Positions 7,042 to 10,543 of a DNA stretch of 10,543 bases are shown here, one piece after another. The translations under genes and the position numbers were made by a program. The DNA lies in the NCBI GenBank assembly GCA_903917505.1, contig CAIXAY010000365.1:1-10543 (forward strand), read 5' to 3'. Each line of letters opens with the position of its first letter. Position 1 is the first letter of the stretch. The notes under the pieces are model-generated. The model did not search any database. It had not been told where the DNA came from and saw only the letters and a list, made by a program, of their open reading frames with translations. Origin of the DNA: an uncultured beta proteobacterium. Lineage in GTDB: Bacteria > Pseudomonadota > Gammaproteobacteria > Burkholderiales > Rhodocyclaceae.

Positions 7042-7118
7042 CGCAGGGGTGAAACCAACCGAGCCTGGATTGCCCCTTCCGCGCCGCGACCGCACAAGAA
7101 TAGATCTGGAGATTGCGC

Positions 7119-9026
7119 ATGAAGGAAATTGTTGTAATCGCGCCGGTCAATTTCATGAACGAGCCCACCCGGCTTTTGATCGCCGGGAACGGCTACAACA
7201 ACGTCGAACTCCTTGAAGGCGAGGGGCGTAGCGGCATTGAATTGACCCGGTTGACCATCGACGGCGGAGCCAAAGTGATCGTTTCGCGCGGCGGAACTTA
7301 CGAGATGATCAAGTCGCAGTTCGACATTCCGGTCGTTGAGGTCAAGGTCACGGCGTTCGACCTGATCGAGAGTTTCAAAGCGGTGCTGCAGGCCGGGCAA
7401 AGCGGCCCGATCGGCGTCATCGGTTATCGCAACGTGATTGCCGGCGCGCCGCTCATCGCCGAGGTCATGGGCCTGCAAGCGCTCTGTTTCGAAATCACCG
7501 ACAAGAGCGGAATCGCCGCTGAGGTCGAGCGGCAGATCGCGCAGGGCGTGCGGGTGTTCATGGGCGACGGCAATGTCGTCGGCGCCGTCGCCAGGCATGG
7601 GTGCCGGGCGGTCCTGGTCCAGTCCGGCAACCAGGCGATGCAGAGCGCGATCGAGCAGGCGAAAGGCATCCTCCACGCGGCGCAACAGGAAAAAGAGAAA
7701 GCGCAGCGGTTTTCAACCATCATCGATTTCGTGCACGACGGCATCATCGCTGTCGATACCGCGGGCTGTATCACGGTGTTCAACACCGCCTTGCAGAAGA
7801 TCACCGGATTTTCCCGGCAGGAGGCGCTCGGAAGGAAGATCACCGACATCATTCCCGACACACGGCTGCTCAAGGTTCTTGAAACGGCAAAATCGGAACT
7901 GGGCGACATTCAGCGCCTCGACGAGCACACCGTGATCGCCACCAATCGCATTGCGGTGGTCGTCGATGGCGAGGTCAGGGGCGCGGTGGCGACCTATCAG
8001 GATATCAGCGAAGTGCAGCGGCTTGAGCAGGCCATCCGCATCCGCCTGTCGGAAAAAGGCTTCGTCGCGCAATACACTTTTGCCGATATCGTCCATCAGA
8101 GCGCCGCGATCGCCGAATGCATCCGGACCGCGCAAAAATTCGCCCGCTACGATACCTCGGCGCTGATCTGCGGGCCGTCGGGCGTCGGCAAGGAGCTTTT
8201 TGCGCAAGGTATTCACAACGCCAGTCAGCGCAGAAATTCCCCGTTTGTGGCAATCAACTGCGCGGCCTTGCCCGAGGCGCTGATTGAGAGCGAGCTCTTT
8301 GGTTATGTCGAGGGTTCGTTTACCGGCGCTGCCAAAAGGGGCAAGCCGGGCCTGTTTGAAATGGCCCACGGCGGGACGATTTTTCTCGACGAGATCAGCG
8401 AACTGCCGCTCGTCCTGCAGGGGCGCCTGCTGCGCGTGCTGCAGGAAAAGCAGGTCATGCGCATCGGCGACAATAAGCTGATTCCGGTCGATGTCCGGGT
8501 CGTCTGCGCCACCAATCGCGATCTGCGCCACCTCGTCAGTCTTCAGCAATTCCGCAGCGACCTGTACTTCCGGGTGGCGATACTGAATCTGTATATCCCG
8601 GCCTTGAACGAGCGCAGCGAAGACATCGCGCTGCTCAGCGCGCATTTCGTCGAAGCATTCGGCTATCGCTATCGCAAGGGCCGCATGACGCTCACGCCGC
8701 AGGCCATCGACTATTTGCGCGAATATCACTACGAAGGCAACGTCCGCGAGTTGCAAGGGATGATAGAGCGCGCGGTGGTCATCTGCGAAGGCAAGTCGAT
8801 CGGCCGCGACGACCTGATGGTGATGACCCGCGCCGGGCCCGCGCAGGCCCTGGCCGAGGGCGAGGAGGCTTTCCCGGCCGGCCAGAGTTTGCGCGAGGTC
8901 GAGGACTGGTATATCCAGCAGGTGTATCGAAAGGCCAAGGGCTCGGTCAAGGAATGCAGCGCCATATTGGGCATAGATCGCACGACGCTGTGGCGGCGAA
9001 TCCGGGAGATCCCGCTCGTGCTCTGA
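7119..9026 (+). CDS. PrpR-type sigma-54-dependent transcriptional activator
   Basis: This 635-residue enhancer-binding protein has an N-terminal PrpR_N ligand-sensing domain (about 1-185), a helical linker (about 180-197), a PAS domain (about 198-300, [13 protein letters not shown]), a sigma-54 AAA+ domain (about 320-560) and a Fis-type HTH (about 600-632). AAA+ motifs are Walker A GPSGVGKE (352-359), the sigma-54-contacting loop GSFTGA (399-404, a variant of GAFTGA), Walker [10 protein letters not shown] (418-426) and an arginine-finger region FRSDLYFRV (478-486). The ATG at 7119 is preferred over an upstream TTG at 7113 because GGAG (7108-7111) sits 7 nt before it. The family's best-known member answers to 2-methylcitrate, but no prp genes are here. 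It probably activates the sigma-54 promoter at 9175-9190 by binding the repeats at 9064-9098. Confidence 0.93.
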   Translation: MKEIVVIAPVNFMNEPTRLLIAGNGYNNVELLEGEGRSGIELTRLTIDGGAKVIVSRGGTYEMIKSQFDIPVVEVKVTAFDLIESFKAVLQAGQSGPIGVIGYRNVIAGAPLIAEVMGLQALCFEITDKSGIAAEVERQIAQGVRVFMGDGNVVGAVARHGCRAVLVQSGNQAMQSAIEQAKGILHAAQQEKEKAQRFSTIIDFVHDGIIAVDTAGCITVFNTALQKITGFSRQEALGRKITDIIPDTRLLKVLETAKSELGDIQRLDEHTVIATNRIAVVVDGEVRGAVATYQDISEVQRLEQAIRIRLSEKGFVAQYTFADIVHQSAAIAECIRTAQKFARYDTSALICGPSGVGKELFAQGIHNASQRRNSPFVAINCAALPEALIESELFGYVEGSFTGAAKRGKPGLFEMAHGGTIFLDEISELPLVLQGRLLRVLQEKQVMRIGDNKLIPVDVRVVCATNRDLRHLVSLQQFRSDLYFRVAILNLYIPALNERSEDIALLSAHFVEAFGYRYRKGRMTLTPQAIDYLREYHYEGNVRELQGMIERAVVICEGKSIGRDDLMVMTRAGPAQALAEGEEAFPAGQSLREVEDWYIQQVYRKAKGSVKECSAILGIDRTTLWRRIREIPLVL

Positions 9027-9063
9027 ATGCGATGGCCGCTCGCCACTGTAGCGCCATTTCCTG

Positions 9064-9098
9064 GTTGCAAAATGCCGCTGCTGGTTGCAACCTGCAAC
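9064..9098 (+). promoter_or_regulatory. Tandem inverted repeats, probable activator binding sites (UAS)
   Basis: Two sites share the same layout. GTTGCA-ACC-TGCAAC (9084-9098) is a perfect inverted repeat, and GTTGCA-AAA-TGCCGC (9064-9078) has one perfect and one partial arm. Their centres are 20 bp apart, about two helical turns, so dimers would bind the same DNA face. They lie about 110 and 130 bp before the predicted transcription start, the usual distance for sigma-54 enhancers. Binding by the neighbouring PrpR-type protein is inferred from position. Confidence 0.55.
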
Positions 9099-9174
9099 GA
9101 ACGGTCGGCCTTTGCCGGTTGCGTTCGCGGGCGAAGAAGTCGATGGAACAGAGGCTTGCCGCTGCGCGCGCGGG

Positions 9175-9190
9175 TGGCTCGCATATTGCT
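9175..9190 (+). promoter_or_regulatory. Sigma-54 (-24/-12) promoter
   Basis: TGGCTC-N5-TTGCT fits the sigma-54 consensus TGGCAC-N5-TTGCW with one mismatch. The invariant GG (-24) and GC (-12) are at exact spacing. Transcription should begin near 9200, about 55 bp before the first TIM-barrel gene. It lies immediately downstream of a sigma-54 activator gene, which strongly supports the call. Confidence 0.75.
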
Positions 9191-9254
9191 GCAGGGCTGC
9201 TGAAGACGGGCTGCAGTCGATCAAGGTCTGTCACGCTCGGGGAATCGTCTTGTG

Positions 9255-10037
9255 ATGAAGATCGGCTTGACCAGTTTTGCTTTTCGCTGGGCCTTTCAGG
9301 CCGGAATGCCTGTCGCTGACTTTCTTCATCTGGCCGCAGACGCGGGCGCAGAGGTCGCTCAGCTTTGCGAGAACTCGGGCGTCGATGGTCTCGATGAAGC
9401 GGGTCTGAAAACAACGGCGCGCCTCGCGCGCCAACTCGATCTGGTTCTCGAAGGCGGCGGGCGAGGCGCGAAACTCGCGCAAATGGAGGCCGGCATCCGC
9501 CGGACCGCCAGTCTCGACGGGATCATCTATCGCTGTGTAATCGATGCGGACGGACTCGCGCCGGAGGCGATCATTGCCAATCTGCGAACCTTGTTGCCGC
9601 TGCTGCGCGACAGTGGCGTCATCTTCTGCGCGGAAAATCACTTGCGTTTCTCACCCCAGACTGTGCGCCGCATCGTTTGCGCCGTCGACGATCCGGCCGT
9701 CGGCGTTTGTCTGGATCCGCTCAATTCGATAGCGCAATGGGTAGGGCCGGAGGAAACTATACGGGAACTCGCTCCGCTGGCGCGAACGGCGCATATCAAG
9801 GATGCCAGCATCCGGCGTTCAGGATCGGGTTTCACCATCACCGGCATGCCGCTCGGTGAAGGGCAACTTGATCTGGCCGGCTTTCTGGCCGCGGTGGCGC
9901 CGCGCGTCGAGAGTTTGCTGTTCGAATCGTGGATGGACCCGGTCGATGGCGAACGCGGCGAATCGACCTTGACACAGGAAAACTTGTGGGCGAGGAACGC
10001 CCTGGCACTGATCAGGCAGTTGCGTACCCATCGATAG
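9255..10037 (+). CDS. Sugar phosphate isomerase/epimerase-like TIM-barrel protein
   Basis: This 260-residue protein belongs to the xylose-isomerase-like/AP-endonuclease-2 TIM-barrel superfamily, whose members isomerise or epimerise sugars, sugar acids or inositol derivatives using a divalent metal. The first strand is MKIGLTSFAFRW. The expected metal ligands are in place: Glu127 (CAENH), Asp154 (CLDPLNS), His180 (AHIKD) and Glu224 (LLFESW). No signal peptide is seen, so it is cytoplasmic. A GTG at 9252 directly precedes the ATG. GGGGAA (9239-9244) is 7 nt from the GTG and 10 nt from the ATG, so either may be used. It is the first gene after the sigma-54 promoter and is followed 60 bp later by a second barrel gene of the same fold, suggesting one operon. 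The substrate is unknown. Confidence 0.87.
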   Translation: MKIGLTSFAFRWAFQAGMPVADFLHLAADAGAEVAQLCENSGVDGLDEAGLKTTARLARQLDLVLEGGGRGAKLAQMEAGIRRTASLDGIIYRCVIDADGLAPEAIIANLRTLLPLLRDSGVIFCAENHLRFSPQTVRRIVCAVDDPAVGVCLDPLNSIAQWVGPEETIRELAPLARTAHIKDASIRRSGSGFTITGMPLGEGQLDLAGFLAAVAPRVESLLFESWMDPVDGERGESTLTQENLWARNALALIRQLRTHR

Positions 10038-10050
10038 GAATTGAACTTGT

Positions 10051-10066
10051 GCCGGCCATGACCGGC
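10051..10066 (+). other. Short hairpin between the two TIM-barrel genes
   Basis: GCCGG (10051-10055) pairs with CCGGC (10062-10066) across a 6-nt loop in the 60-bp gap. No T-run follows, so it is unlikely to terminate. It could modulate relative expression of the two genes or RNA stability. Confidence 0.25.
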
Positions 10067-10097
10067 GCAGGGCAAGCGCTCTATAGGGAGGTTTACG

Positions 10098-10543
10098 ATG
10101 AATGCAAGTGAGGGTTTCGCGCCGAATCGCTATGCCGTCATCACCGGCTTCTACGGCAGGCAAGGCAATCGTTTCCTCGAGTATCAGCCGCAACGCAAGC
10201 TGACCGAGAAGCTGCAGATGATCGCGGCAACGCCGGGATGCGCAGGCGTCGAGCTCTGCTACCCCGATGACTTCAGCGATCGGCCCTTGCTTGCTACGCT
10301 GCTCGCCGATCTCAAGCTTGGCGTCTCCGCACTGAATTTCCGTTCGCGCCGCCCGGGGCAATGGATGCGCGGCGCCTGGGCGTCGGAGAACGCCGCCGAC
10401 CGCCAGGCGGTGATCGACGATTGTCGACGCCTGATGGACATTGCCGGCGAAATCGGCGTGCCGCGGGTCACCAATTGCCCGCTCAACGACGGCGCCGATT
10501 TCGTTTTCGAGATGGATTATGCGCGCGCCTACGACCATGCCGC
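10098..10543 (+). CDS. Second TIM-barrel isomerase/epimerase-like protein (3' end missing)
   Basis: An open frame starts at ATG 10098 after a very strong ribosome-binding site AGGGAGG (10085-10091, 6 nt spacing) and runs off the window after 148 codons. The sequence begins with a first barrel strand YAVITGFYGRQGNRF (12-26). Then come a helix with a KLTEKLQMIA segment, a second strand GVELCYPDDF (50-59), a third strand GVSALNFRSR, and AGEIGVPRVTNCPLN near the end. This is the N-terminal half of a xylose-isomerase-like TIM barrel. The metal-ligand residues would lie beyond the window, so activity cannot be judged. Together with the preceding barrel gene it suggests sequential or paired isomerisation steps under the same sigma-54 promoter. 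Confidence 0.8.
   Translation, partial: MNASEGFAPNRYAVITGFYGRQGNRFLEYQPQRKLTEKLQMIAATPGCAGVELCYPDDFSDRPLLATLLADLKLGVSALNFRSRRPGQWMRGAWASENAADRQAVIDDCRRLMDIAGEIGVPRVTNCPLNDGADFVFEMDYARAYDHA

Overview
The window looks like a chromosomal segment of a PHA-storing betaproteobacterium. GC is high (roughly 60%, estimated by eye), and the order phaB - phaR - rimO and the protein sequences fit the Rhodocyclales/Azoarcus-Dechloromonas-Accumulibacter area. This placement is an inference from gene content, because no marker RNA is present.

Layout. Bases 1-305 hold the tail of an unidentified upstream gene (2-130), a REP/REPIN-like palindromic repeat (139-196) and a probable phaB promoter. Next come phaB (acetoacetyl-CoA reductase, 306-1049), a terminator-like hairpin, and phaR (PHA-responsive repressor, 1157-1738). 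The junction between phaR and rimO carries two accessory insertions. The first is a TumE/TumA-type toxin-antitoxin operon (1815-2452). Its toxin reading frame is cut by a single amber codon at 1923-1925, while the antitoxin is intact. The second is a roughly 1.6-kb island inserted into the 5' end of rimO itself. The original first 15 codons of rimO remain at 2569-2613 and end in a stop exactly at the junction. The island carries one ankyrin-type gene (2652-4046) and an AT-rich leader. It also supplies a foreign replacement start for rimO, so an intact 442-codon rimO resumes at 4190. Imperfect 16-bp direct repeats, both in the rimO frame (2602-2617 and 4232-4247), bound the insert. No recombinase is encoded in it.

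Downstream of rimO is a tandem/inverted repeat spacer (5519-5603). It is followed by a GlcD/D-2-hydroxyacid-type FAD dehydrogenase (5632-7041), a PrpR-type sigma-54 activator with PrpR_N, PAS, AAA+ and Fis-like HTH domains (7119-9026), and two xylose-isomerase-like TIM-barrel genes (9255-10037 and 10098 to the window end). The gap between activator and barrel genes holds a well-spaced sigma-54 promoter (9175-9190). About 100 bp upstream lie two GTTGCA-based inverted repeats 20 bp apart, which read as the activator's binding sites. The last four genes therefore look like an inducible catabolic locus for a sugar- or hydroxyacid-like compound. The substrate cannot be deduced from this window.

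The most notable item is the recombinase-less island that splits rimO and rebuilds its start codon.
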